Positions 22,084-30,392 are shown, counted from the first letter of the stretch. The stretch: DNA of 30,708 nt from an uncultured Lachnospiraceae bacterium (GCA_910577675.1 CAJTOR010000045.1:1-30708); one strand, 5' to 3'. Notes: a model not told the origin generated them from the sequence alone. Translations and numbers: made by a program.

Positions 22084-23349
22084 ATGTTGCAAAATAGAAA
22101 AGAAGAGATGCAAAAAGAAATCCCTTTAAAAGAAATTCCTTTTAGTCCGCCAGATATTTCCCAGATGGAGATAGAAGAAGTGGTGGAGGTTTTGCGTTCC
22201 GGATGGATTACGACAGGATCGAAAACAAAAAAGTTTGAAAAAGAATTGGCGAATTATTGTCATACAGGAAAAGTAGTATGTTTGAATTCTGCGACTGCCG
22301 CAGAAGAATTAAATTTCAGGATTTTGGGAATTGGGGAAGGTGATGAGGTAATTGTTCCGGCTTATACATATACTGCTTCCGCATCTGCGGTGATTCATGT
22401 AGGAGCAAAACCGATTTTTATAGATTCGCAGCCAGATTCAACAGAAATGGACTATGAAAAAATGGAAGCAGCAATTACTGGAAAGACAAAAGCCATTCTG
22501 GCAGTTGATATTGGAGGGATTCCGTGTGATTACAGCCGGATTTATCAGGCAGCAGAAAATAAAAAAGCGTTGTTTACCCCTAAAGGTAATACAGAGCTAG
22601 GAAAAAAGATACAAAGTATTATGGGGAGAGTGGCTGTCTGTGCTGACAGTGCCCATGCTTTAGGAGCTTCAAGGCATGGAAAGATGGCGGGGGAACTTGC
22701 GGATTTTACCAGTTTTTCGTTCCATGCGGTAAAGAATCTTACGACAGCAGAAGGTGGCGCGTCAACATGGAGGAAAATATCAGGAGTGGATGATGAAGAA
22801 ATCTATCATCAATACCAATTGTTTAGTCTTCATGGTCAGACAAGGGATGCCTTAGCAAAGAGTAGGGCAGGTTCCTGGGAATATGACATTGTAGGACCAT
22901 GGTACAAGTGTAATATGACTGATATTATGGCGGCAATTGGTCTGCGTCAGTTGGAGAGATATTTTGATATGTTAGCAAGAAGGAAGGCAGTCATTGCCCA
23001 TTATGATGCGGTATGCGACGAAATGGGTGTGGGACATTTGATACATTACTGTAAGGATTATTCTTCATCTGGTCATCTTTATCTGACGCGGATTCCAAAA
23101 GCGACGGATGAGGTTCGAAAAGAAATTATTGGGAAACTTATGGAGCGGGGGATAAGTACTAATGTTCACTATAAACCACTCCCAATGATGAGCGCTTACA
23201 GGGCGCTGGGATGGAAAATTAAAGATTTTCCACAGGCATATGCTTATTATGAAAATTTGATTACGCTTCCGTTACATACCAAGTTGTCTGATGAAGATGT
23301 AGAATATGTGGTATATAATTTCAGAGAAGTGGTAAAACCTTATTTATAA
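22084..23349 (+). CDS. DegT/DnrJ/EryC1/StrS-family nucleotide-sugar aminotransferase
   Basis: The 421-aa PLP enzyme transfers an amino group, usually from glutamate, to a keto-sugar nucleotide. Typical features are GWITTGSKTKKFE near the N-terminus, PAYTYTASASAVIHVGAKP, the ADSAHALGA loop binding PLP, and the Schiff-base lysine K217 in FHAVKNLTTAEGG. It is longer than many relatives because of an insertion around TPKGNTELGKKIQSIMG. ATG 22084 is preceded by AAGGAAAGG at 9 nt; the upstream in-frame ATG 22063 has no ribosome binding site. Within this cluster it could serve as the WbpE-type 3-aminotransferase. Adjacent to an initiating sugar transferase, it could instead be a WcfR-type 4-aminotransferase making the first sugar. 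The sequence alone does not decide. Confidence 0.9.
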   Translation: MLQNRKEEMQKEIPLKEIPFSPPDISQMEIEEVVEVLRSGWITTGSKTKKFEKELANYCHTGKVVCLNSATAAEELNFRILGIGEGDEVIVPAYTYTASASAVIHVGAKPIFIDSQPDSTEMDYEKMEAAITGKTKAILAVDIGGIPCDYSRIYQAAENKKALFTPKGNTELGKKIQSIMGRVAVCADSAHALGASRHGKMAGELADFTSFSFHAVKNLTTAEGGASTWRKISGVDDEEIYHQYQLFSLHGQTRDALAKSRAGSWEYDIVGPWYKCNMTDIMAAIGLRQLERYFDMLARRKAVIAHYDAVCDEMGVGHLIHYCKDYSSSGHLYLTRIPKATDEVRKEIIGKLMERGISTNVHYKPLPMMSAYRALGWKIKDFPQAYAYYENLITLPLHTKLSDEDVEYVVYNFREVVKPYL

Positions 23350-23385
23350 ACATGATAGCACGAAAAGGATGAGGAGTATTTATCT

Positions 23386-24081
23386 ATGAAAAAATGGGAG
23401 CGGCTTCCAAGGTTCATGCAGTGTGACGAGGTCAGGGAGTATTATGACATTCTTTGCAAAAAAAGTTTTAGTCTGGCTTTGAAACGTGTTTTTGATATTG
23501 TTGTCGCAAGCATGCTTCTAGTAGTTTGTGCAGTTCCGATGATAGTAATTGGGATAAAGATTGTTACGGAATCAGAAGGTGGTATATTTTATCGTCAGGT
23601 AAGAGTTACCAGATATGGAAAAGAATTTAGAATACATAAATTTCGGACGATGGTGAATGGGGCGGATAAAATGGGAACAAAGGTAACAGTTGCAGATGAT
23701 TGCCGTATCACACCGACGGGAGCTTTTCTTAGAAAGTATCGGTTGGATGAACTGCCGCAGTTGATAGATGTACTGGCGGGAGATATGAGCTTTGTCGGGA
23801 CAAGACCAGAAGTGCCAGAATATGTACGCAGATATACGGCAGAGATGAGGGCAACTCTGCTGTTACCCGCAGGGATTACAAGTGAGGCAAGTATACATTA
23901 CAAGGATGAGGCTAAAACGCTTTGTGAGAAAGATAAGAATGTGGATGAGGTGTATGTGGGAAAGGTATTGCCAAAGAAAATGAAGTACAATCTGCAAGGG
24001 CTCAGGAAATTTAGTTTAGGGGGAGATATTTTAATTATGATACGTACAATATTTGCAGTGATAAAGAAAGGGGACTCTTAG
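23386..24081 (+). CDS. Initiating sugar-phosphate transferase (PglC/WcaJ family)
   Basis: The 231-aa membrane enzyme transfers a sugar-1-phosphate from a UDP-sugar to undecaprenyl phosphate, the first step of polysaccharide repeat-unit assembly. It has the short, single-helix PglC layout: an amphipathic N-terminus, a hydrophobic segment at about 33-54 (KRVFDIVVASMLLVVCAVPM), then the conserved FYRQVRVTRYGKEFRIHKFRTM-type region with catalytic residues and RKYRLDELPQLIDVL..DMSFVGTRPE. The length fits PglC rather than the multi-helix WbaP/WcaJ type. It begins 36 nt after the aminotransferase with an AGGATGAGGAG ribosome binding site. Confidence 0.93.
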   Translation: MKKWERLPRFMQCDEVREYYDILCKKSFSLALKRVFDIVVASMLLVVCAVPMIVIGIKIVTESEGGIFYRQVRVTRYGKEFRIHKFRTMVNGADKMGTKVTVADDCRITPTGAFLRKYRLDELPQLIDVLAGDMSFVGTRPEVPEYVRRYTAEMRATLLLPAGITSEASIHYKDEAKTLCEKDKNVDEVYVGKVLPKKMKYNLQGLRKFSLGGDILIMIRTIFAVIKKGDS

Positions 24082-24085
24082 GCGG

Positions 24086-25324
24086 ATGAAAATATGGATT
24101 ATCAACCACTACGCCATTCCCCCAAGTATGGGAGGTTTGGTCAGGCACTATTATTTTTCAAAATATTTGCAGCAAAAGGGTCATGAGGTAAAGATATTTA
24201 CATCAAGTAAAATACACAACACGGAAATCAATATGATTCCGGATAAAAGCCCCTATATGGAAAAAGAAGTTGACGGGATACAGTATACCTTTGTAAGAAA
24301 TAGCAATTATAAAGGCAACCGGTTGGGGAGGATTATCAATATGTTACAGTTCCCCGTCCGGGTATGGAAGACCTGTAAAAAATTTGGGAAACCGGATGTG
24401 ATTTACACTTCCTCGCCCGATCTGCTTACCGCTTTTACAGCGGTTATGCTGGGTAGAAAACTTAAAGTTCCAAAGGTGGCAGAAATCAGGGATCTGTGGC
24501 CGGAAAGTATTGTTGCATACAACAAGATTTCGAGGAAAAACCCAATAATCTATGCACTTTCAAAAATGGAAAAATGGATTTATAAAAATGCTGACCGACT
24601 GGTTTTTACCATGGCGGGAGGGAAAAAATATTTGAGGGAAAAAGGGTGGGCAAAGGCTGTGGGACTGCAAAAAGTCGTACAGGTAAACAATGGTGTGGAT
24701 ATAGAGGAATTCGAAAGTTTTCGGGAATTGTACCGGATTGCAGATAAAGACCTGGAAGAGAAAGAGATTTTTAAAGTAGTATACACGGGTTCCATAAGGA
24801 AAGCAAATCATCTTGAGATATTGATTGAGTGTGCAAAAGAATTAAAGAAAAAGGAATCAAAAATAAAATTACTGATCTGGGGGGAAGGGGATTACAGGGA
24901 AGCATTGATGAAGAGGTGCGATGAAATCGGTCTTGATAATATCGTATTTAAGGGGCGGGTTGAGAAAAAATATATACCTTATATTGTAAGCCGGGCGGAT
25001 GTGAATTTGATGCATGGTAAAATTACGGGGCTTTTGCGTTTTGGGATCAGCCTGAATAAACTTTTTGATTACCTGGCAGCCGGGCGACCGATATTTTCCG
25101 ACCTTTACACCGAGTATGACCTGGTTGCCCCAAATGGCTGCGGCATTACGGCGAAACAGGATACTGCAAAAGAGATAGCGGATGGGCTTTTTTTGATGGA
25201 AAAACTGCCGGGGGATGTGCTGCGGCAATATGGGGAAAATGCAAAAGAACTGGCAAAAGAATTTGATTATAAAAAGCTTGCGGATAAGATGGAGCAGCTA
25301 TTTTTGGAGGTATGCGGAAAGTGA
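24086..25324 (+). CDS. GT4-family glycosyltransferase (WbuB-like)
   Basis: The 412-aa protein has the two Rossmann-like domains of GT-B enzymes. The N-terminal half contains HYYFSKYLQQKGHEVKIFTS and the VAEIRDLWPES motif typical of WbuB-like transferases; the C-terminal half has VYTGSIRKANHLEIL, a GRVEKKYIPYIVSRADV segment and the donor-binding region ending KLFDYLAAGRP. It probably adds the second sugar to the lipid-linked primer at the cytoplasmic membrane face. The start is 4 nt after the preceding stop; AAAGGGG lies 13 nt upstream. The end overlaps the next gene by 4 nt when that gene starts at GTG. Confidence 0.9.
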   Translation: MKIWIINHYAIPPSMGGLVRHYYFSKYLQQKGHEVKIFTSSKIHNTEINMIPDKSPYMEKEVDGIQYTFVRNSNYKGNRLGRIINMLQFPVRVWKTCKKFGKPDVIYTSSPDLLTAFTAVMLGRKLKVPKVAEIRDLWPESIVAYNKISRKNPIIYALSKMEKWIYKNADRLVFTMAGGKKYLREKGWAKAVGLQKVVQVNNGVDIEEFESFRELYRIADKDLEEKEIFKVVYTGSIRKANHLEILIECAKELKKKESKIKLLIWGEGDYREALMKRCDEIGLDNIVFKGRVEKKYIPYIVSRADVNLMHGKITGLLRFGISLNKLFDYLAAGRPIFSDLYTEYDLVAPNGCGITAKQDTAKEIADGLFLMEKLPGDVLRQYGENAKELAKEFDYKKLADKMEQLFLEVCGK

Positions 25325-26634
25325 AAGAGTTACTTTTAAAAAAGATCGGCGAGAAATCAATTAAAGTCGGTGTGGTTGGCCTGGGCTATGTCGGTTTACC
25401 GCTTGCCGTGGAAAAAGCGAAGGCGGGTTTTGTAACGGTAGGTTTTGATATACAAAAAGAAAAAGTGGATATGGTAAATAGGGGGCATAATTACATTGGC
25501 GATGTGGTGGACAGTGACCTTGATGATTTGGTTAAAAAGGGAATGCTCTCTGCCACCACGGATTTTGGTTTTGTAGGGGAGATGGATTTTATTGCAATCT
25601 GTGTGCCAACCCCGCTGGATGCACACCAGCAGCCAGATATCAGTTATGTAAAAACCTCGGCAGAATCCATCTCAAAATATTTAAAGAAAAATACAATGGT
25701 GGTTCTGGAATCGACAACTTATCCCGGGACGACACAGGAACTGGTCAAGCCAATCTTGGAGGAAGGATCAAAGCTTAAATGCGGGGAAGATTTTTATCTT
25801 GGTTTTTCTCCGGAACGCGTGGACCCGGGGAACCTGATCTATAAAACAAAAAACACGCCGAAGGTAGTGGGAGGGGTGGGGAAGGATGCAACCTTGGTGA
25901 TCGCTGCAATGTACCGGGCAGTACTTGAAGGGGATGTTTACGAAGTGTCATCACCCGCCGTCGCGGAAATGGAAAAAATACTGGAAAATACATACCGAAA
26001 CGTAAATATCGGTCTGGTAAATGAGATGGCGGTTTTATGTAACCGAATGGGAATTAACCTCTGGGAGGTAGTGGATGCGGCAAGGACGAAACCATATGGT
26101 TTCCAGGCATTCTATCCGGGACCGGGGCTTGGCGGGCATTGCATCCCGCTCGATCCTTACTATCTTTCGTGGAAGGCAAGGGAATATGGTTTCCACACAT
26201 CAATGATTGAAAGTTCCATGATGATAAACGACCGTATGCCGGAATACTGTGTGGAGCGCGCAGGAAAAATTCTGAACCGCTTTAAAAAAGCGCTCAACGG
26301 CTCAAAAATCCTGATTCTCGGAGTAGCTTATAAGCAGGATATTGACGATTATCGGGAAAGCCCTGCAATCCGCGTAATAGAGATATTGGAGCGCGAAGGT
26401 GCAAAAGTTAGTTATTATGACCCATGGATTGCCGAATATAAAAGCTGCGGAAAAACCATGCGGGGATTAAAGGAAATTGACCCGGAAATTATAAGGGGAT
26501 ATGACCTTATAATGGTAACTGCTGCTCACAGTAATGTGGATTATGGGATGGTACAGGAAAATGCCCGGTTTATCTTTGATACAAAAAATGTGATGAAGGG
26601 GATTTTAAAGCGGGAGAATATTGAGGTGCTTTAA
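25321..26634 (+). CDS. UDP-N-acetylglucosamine 6-dehydrogenase (WbpA-like)
   Basis: The 437-aa enzyme oxidises C6 of a UDP-sugar to the uronic acid using two NAD+. Evidence: the N-terminal Rossmann motif VGVVGLGYVGLPLAVEKAKAG, the STTYPGTT strand, FSPERVDPGN (the form seen in WbpA-type UDP-GlcNAc dehydrogenases), catalytic Cys274 in GGHCIPLDP, and the C-terminal ILGVAYKQDIDDYRESPA region. Start choice: GGAGG at 25306-25310 is one base from ATG 25312, too close, but ten bases from GTG 25321. The GTGA overlap with the preceding stop also favours GTG. It likely feeds the WbpB- and WbpD-like enzymes downstream. Confidence 0.93.
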   Translation: MKELLLKKIGEKSIKVGVVGLGYVGLPLAVEKAKAGFVTVGFDIQKEKVDMVNRGHNYIGDVVDSDLDDLVKKGMLSATTDFGFVGEMDFIAICVPTPLDAHQQPDISYVKTSAESISKYLKKNTMVVLESTTYPGTTQELVKPILEEGSKLKCGEDFYLGFSPERVDPGNLIYKTKNTPKVVGGVGKDATLVIAAMYRAVLEGDVYEVSSPAVAEMEKILENTYRNVNIGLVNEMAVLCNRMGINLWEVVDAARTKPYGFQAFYPGPGLGGHCIPLDPYYLSWKAREYGFHTSMIESSMMINDRMPEYCVERAGKILNRFKKALNGSKILILGVAYKQDIDDYRESPAIRVIEILEREGAKVSYYDPWIAEYKSCGKTMRGLKEIDPEIIRGYDLIMVTAAHSNVDYGMVQENARFIFDTKNVMKGILKRENIEVL

Positions 26635-26659
26635 AAATAGCAGGAAAAGGAAAAATATT

Positions 26660-27571
26660 TTGATAAGTGTAAAGGAAATAGAGGCTTATTTAAATGAGTT
26701 AAAGATGGAGTACAGGGTACTTGGCAACAGGAGTGTGCAAGTGGATGGCTTTAAACCATTTGACTGCGCAGAAGAAGGGAAACTTACCTGGGTAAAAAAC
26801 TGGAGTGGGGAGATAAAGGAAGAATTAAACCACAGGAGAGCGCTAATTGTGGTTGGAAAAGAGGATACCGGGGAATTAAGCGGGTATCACTGTTATTTTT
26901 TGTGCAGTGATCCCAAAATGTGTTTCTTTGAGATTCTTGAGAAATTTTATCCGGAGGGAAATACCGCACTGGGAATATCGGGGCATTCTGTGATAAAGAC
27001 GGATTGTCTGGGAAAGGGAATTTCAGTGGGAGAATTCTCATGTATAGGGGAAAATGTAATAATTGGCGATAATGTTGCAATAGGAAGTCATGTTACGATT
27101 TCGGGGAGGGTAAAAATCGGGAACAACGTTGTGATTTCTGATGGCTCGGTTCTCGGAAAAGCGGGGTACGGGTACTATCTTGCGATGGATGGGCACAGAA
27201 AAAAAGTTCCTCATTATGGCGGGCTGATAATCGGGGATTATGTTGAGATTGGAGCGAATACCTGCATTGACTGTGGGACAATGGGGGACACGGTAATCGG
27301 GGACTATACCAAGATAGACAACCTTTGCCATATCGGGCACAATGCACAAATTGGAAAGGATGTTATGATTGTGGCGGGAAGTATCCTGTGCGGGAGCTGT
27401 GCGATCGGGGATGGGGCATATATTGCGCCGGGGGCAGTCGTTAAAAACCAGGTTACAGTGGGAAAAAATGCATTTGTAGGTTTGCAGACGGCGGCAACGC
27501 GGGATGTCGGTGAAGATATTTCCATTTTTGGCGTTCCCGGGCAGGAATTTCAGAGAAAATATAAAATTTGA
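26660..27571 (+). CDS. LpxD-like left-handed beta-helix acyltransferase
   Basis: The 303-aa protein follows the LpxD layout: an N-terminal alpha/beta domain (about 1-100) with GKLTWVKN, then many hexapeptide repeats of a left-handed beta-helix. The LpxD-like core VLGKAGYGY, IIGDYVEIGANTCIDCGT and TKIDNLCHIGHNAQIG retains the His of the catalytic GHN motif. LpxD itself N-acylates a lipid A precursor, but this host appears Gram-positive and no other lipid A gene is present, so it more likely acylates an amino sugar of the polysaccharide. Start choice: TTG 26660 has AGGAAAAGG about 9 nt upstream and gives an N-terminus MISVKEIEAYL; an earlier in-frame TTG at 26621 lies inside the previous gene without a ribosome binding site. 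Confidence 0.85.
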   Translation: MISVKEIEAYLNELKMEYRVLGNRSVQVDGFKPFDCAEEGKLTWVKNWSGEIKEELNHRRALIVVGKEDTGELSGYHCYFLCSDPKMCFFEILEKFYPEGNTALGISGHSVIKTDCLGKGISVGEFSCIGENVIIGDNVAIGSHVTISGRVKIGNNVVISDGSVLGKAGYGYYLAMDGHRKKVPHYGGLIIGDYVEIGANTCIDCGTMGDTVIGDYTKIDNLCHIGHNAQIGKDVMIVAGSILCGSCAIGDGAYIAPGAVVKNQVTVGKNAFVGLQTAATRDVGEDISIFGVPGQEFQRKYKI

Positions 27572-27697
27572 TAAGTGGATATGACCGGCGGGTGGAGTTC
27601 TATCAGGAAATTGGAGCTACCAGTTGTGCTAGACCGCGGGTTAAAAGTCCAGGTGATTTTTAGTTGAACCACTCTGTGTGTGGAAAGAGGAAGAAAT

Positions 27698-28774
27698 ATG
27701 AGATATGCATTGATCGGCTGCGGAAGGATTTCTACAAACCATATCGGGGCTGCGCTTCATAACCAGCTTGAAATTGTGGCGGTCTGTGATGTTAAGCCGG
27801 GGAATATGGATTCACTTCTTGAAAAACATAATTTAAATGGGGATATGGGGATAAAGCGTTACACAGATTACAGAAAGATGCTTTCCGAAGTTATGCCAGA
27901 ACTTGTCAGTATTGCCACGGAAAGCGGGCTGCACGGGGAGATTGCGGTATATTGCATCAGGATGGGAATCCATGTCATTATTGAAAAACCGATGGCGATG
28001 TCACTTGGGCAGGCGGATCAGATTATCCGGATGTCAGAGAAATATCATGTAAAAGTAGCAGCCTGCCATCAAAACAGATTTAACCTGGCGGTACAGGAAA
28101 TGCGGATGGCATTGGAGGCGGGGCGTTTTGGGAAACTTTCACATGGGTCGGTTCATGTGCGCTGGAACAGAAACAAAGAATATTACAGCCAGGCTTTATG
28201 GCGCGGTACCTGGGAACAGGATGGCGGTGCATTGATGAACCAGTGCATTCACGGGATCGATTTGCTGCGCTGGATGATGGGGGACGAAGTGGAGAGCGTG
28301 TATGGCGTGACAAGGCAGCAGTTCCATAATTATCTGGAAGCGGAGGATGTCGGTCTTTGTGTGGTGACCTTTAAAAATGGGGCTGTGGCGACAATTGAAG
28401 GGACAACAAATGTATATCCTAAGAATCTGGAAGAAACCCTCTACCTGTTTGGGGAAAAGGGGACTGTAAAACTGGGGGGCAAATCGACAAATAATATCGA
28501 AGTCTGGAATTTTGCGGACGAAACGGAAAGTGACTGCAAAAGGAAAGGGTTTGAGGAGATTACGGCGAATGTATATGGGAATGGGCATACCAGCCTGTTT
28601 GCGGATATGGTTCGTGCCATCGGGGAGGACAGGAATCCGTATGTTGATGCATACGCGGGAAGAAGGGCGCTTGAACTGGTGCTGGCAATCTATAAGAGCC
28701 AGAAAACGGGGGAAGTGGTTAAATTCCCGCTGACAGAATTTGCAAGTGCCGATATGGCGGGGGAGTTTGGATAA
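27698..28774 (+). CDS. Gfo/Idh/MocA oxidoreductase (WbpB-like)
   Basis: The 358-aa protein has an N-terminal NAD(P)-binding domain (YALIGCGRISTNHIGAAL, then VAVCDVKP) and the catalytic EKP motif with Lys97 in EKPMAMS, followed by the AACHQNRFN stretch and the alpha/beta C-terminal domain (GGALMNQCIHGIDLLRWMMG). In the WbpA-B-E-D pathway such an enzyme oxidises C3 of UDP-GlcNAcA to give the 3-keto sugar for transamination. ATG 27698 has GAAAGAGG 7 nt upstream; an in-frame GTG at 27680 lies before it without a site. The assignment to this step rests on context. Confidence 0.9.
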   Translation: MRYALIGCGRISTNHIGAALHNQLEIVAVCDVKPGNMDSLLEKHNLNGDMGIKRYTDYRKMLSEVMPELVSIATESGLHGEIAVYCIRMGIHVIIEKPMAMSLGQADQIIRMSEKYHVKVAACHQNRFNLAVQEMRMALEAGRFGKLSHGSVHVRWNRNKEYYSQALWRGTWEQDGGALMNQCIHGIDLLRWMMGDEVESVYGVTRQQFHNYLEAEDVGLCVVTFKNGAVATIEGTTNVYPKNLEETLYLFGEKGTVKLGGKSTNNIEVWNFADETESDCKRKGFEEITANVYGNGHTSLFADMVRAIGEDRNPYVDAYAGRRALELVLAIYKSQKTGEVVKFPLTEFASADMAGEFG

Positions 28775-28777
28775 GGG

Positions 28778-29413
28778 ATGGATAAGAATATTGAAAACAG
28801 GAATGAGAGAAGGAAAATAGATTATTTCGTACATGAAAGCAGTTATATTGATGAGAATGTCATGATTGGGGAGGGCACAAAAATCTGGCATTTCTGCCAT
28901 GTACAATCGGGTGCAAGAATCGGAAAATATTGCCGTCTTGGGCAGAATGTCAATATTGCCAACAATGTGGTGATTGGGGATAACGTCAAAATCCAGAACA
29001 ATGTATCCGTGTATGAAGGGGTGGAACTCGAAGATGGTGTGTTTTGTGGACCGTCCTGCGTATTTACAAACGACCTTACCCCGAGGGCAAAATTCCCAAA
29101 GGGAAGGCAGAATTATAGAAGGACGATTGTGCGGGAAGGGGCAAGTATCGGGGCAAACGCAACCATTGTATGTGGGCATAGCATTGGAAAATATGCAATG
29201 ATTGCCGCGGGTGCGGTGGTGACAAAAGATGTGCCGGATTATGCGCTGGTGGTGGGAACACCGGGAAGTGTGGTGGGGGCAGTATGTGAGTGTGGGAACT
29301 TACTGAAAGATGGTAATCAGTGTAAAGTATGTAAAAGGGAAATAAACGGGTTAGTACGTATAGTGCCGGGGATGGGCAGAACAGAATATTCTACCAGGGG
29401 AACGAACCAGTAA
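28778..29413 (+). CDS. WbpD-like UDP-amino-sugar N-acetyltransferase
   Basis: The 211-aa hexapeptide transferase matches WbpD throughout: YFVHESSYIDENVMIGEGT, KIWHFCHVQSGARIG, NVKIQNNVSVYEGVELED, VFCGPSCVFTNDLTPRA, EGASIGANATIVCG and AGAVVTKDVPDYALVVGTPG. WbpD acetylates the 3-amino group of UDP-2-acetamido-3-amino-glucuronate using acetyl-CoA, the last step to UDP-2,3-diacetamido-glucuronate. The C-terminus carries CECGN...CKVC, a four-Cys zinc-ribbon-like knuckle at about residues 170-188, as in many WbpD relatives. It starts 4 nt after the WbpB-like gene, so the two are translationally linked. Confidence 0.93.
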   Translation: MDKNIENRNERRKIDYFVHESSYIDENVMIGEGTKIWHFCHVQSGARIGKYCRLGQNVNIANNVVIGDNVKIQNNVSVYEGVELEDGVFCGPSCVFTNDLTPRAKFPKGRQNYRRTIVREGASIGANATIVCGHSIGKYAMIAAGAVVTKDVPDYALVVGTPGSVVGAVCECGNLLKDGNQCKVCKREINGLVRIVPGMGRTEYSTRGTNQ

Positions 29414-29414
29414 C

Positions 29415-29594
29415 AAGCGTATAAATCTAATTGCAGATAAAGTTAGGATTAATATGGGGAGTGTGGTATCCCAAAATGTGGGGGAGGAAGAGAGCGTAAC
29501 GGGGAATTTTGCCATTCCTCATAATTATTTTATCTGCAATCTGAAAAGCATTGCAGGAAAAGAAAATATAAATATGGAAACACAGGGATATTGA
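29415..29594 (+). pseudogene. C-terminal remnant of a hexapeptide acyltransferase
   Basis: In the frame ending at TGA 29592-29594 the sequence reads RINMGSVVSQNVGEE then SVTGNFAIPHNYFICNLKSI. GMGSVV..NV and VTGNFAI.H..FI.NLK look like the last beta-helix coil and C-terminal tail of a left-handed beta-helix acyltransferase. There is no room for the N-terminal two thirds, because the WbpD-like gene occupies the upstream bases in another frame, and no start with a ribosome binding site is present. I read it as the tail of a deleted gene. The identification is by pattern only. Confidence 0.5.
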
Positions 29595-29655
29595 TTTGAT
29601 TGTGGCTTGTGCTAGAAGAGATGGAGCCGTTTACTGCCGCAGAATGTGAGGAAAA

Positions 29656-30392
29656 ATGGATTTTACCTATCGGGATTATAAAGATATGTTAGTACTGATA
29701 AAAACTCGTGGGGGGGGTATCAGTTTTGCAGTTATCATAATTATAAGAATGTTGAAAACCCCTGTATTTTACGGCATGATATTGACCTGGATTTGCAAAA
29801 GGCAGTTTGTTTTGCAGAGTTGGAGGCGGGTATGGGGATTAAATCAACTTACTTCGTCCTTGTCAATACCAATTTTTATAACGTGTTTTCGGCACAGAGC
29901 AGAAAACTGCTTGGAAGGATAAAAGCCTGCGGACACGAGATTGGACTGCATTTTGATGAGATGCAATATGAAATATGCGGGAATTGGGAATTGCTCTGCA
30001 AAAAGATTGGGGAGGAGGCAGATATGCTTTCTTCCATATTGGGATCACAGGTAAGGGTAGTATCCATGCACCGGCCATCGAAAGGGCTGCTTGAAGAAGA
30101 CTTAAAAATACCGGGGCTTGTGAATTCCTATCAGCATATTTTTTTCCGCGAATTCAAATATTTTTCCGATTCCAGGATGCATTGGCGGGAAGATGTGGTT
30201 GCGGGGATTGATAAGGAGAAAAATAAAAAGTTGCATATCCTGACACACCCGTTCTGGTACGGGGAAGAAGTGGGGAGTTTAAAAAGCCGTTTATCCGAGT
30301 TTATTAATCGGGCGGGGAAGGAAAGGTATGAGTGGCTGGATATGAATTTTAGGGAGTTGGGGGAAGTCTTAAAATACAAAATTTTAAATTGA
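29656..30392 (+). pseudogene. Polysaccharide deacetylase interrupted at a G8 tract (possibly phase-variable)
   Basis: Translation from ATG 29656 (AGGAA upstream) gives MDFTYRDYKDMLVLIKTRG, then meets eight G residues at 29710-29717. In the present frame it continues as unrelated sequence to a stop at 29922. Shifting frame at the tract (nine or six G) gives YQFCSYHNYKNVENPCILRHDID and an uninterrupted deacetylase-like protein to 30392, about 245 aa. NodB-like motifs are RHDID (metal-binding Asp/His, 29772-29786), GHEIGLHFDE and a THPFWYG near the C-terminus. Such enzymes remove N-acetyl groups from polysaccharide. The gene is either phase-variable in the OFF state, a recent pseudogene, or a sequencing error. 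The downstream part alone has no ATG start with a ribosome binding site. Confidence 0.8.

Noticed and set aside
27572..27697. 27-residue frame (RVEFYQEIGATSCARPRVKS region) between the LpxD-like and WbpB-like genes
   Set aside because: It looks mildly protein-like and may be a remnant, but I cannot link it to any family and it lacks a start.
28196..29179. 327-codon frame on the minus strand
   Set aside because: It lies opposite two well-supported genes (WbpB-like and WbpD-like), has no ribosome binding site and shows no domain pattern.
29430..29540. 12-bp inverted repeat ATTGCAGATAAA...TTTATCTGCAAT
   Set aside because: It is exact, but lies inside the acyltransferase remnant with a long 87-bp gap; no T run or promoter accompanies it, so I do not call it a terminator or operator.
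29793..30392. Separate small gene for the second half of the deacetylase
   Set aside because: The only start is a TTG without a ribosome binding site, and the preceding codons in the same frame continue the deacetylase (RHDID motif) back to the G8 tract, so it belongs to the split gene.
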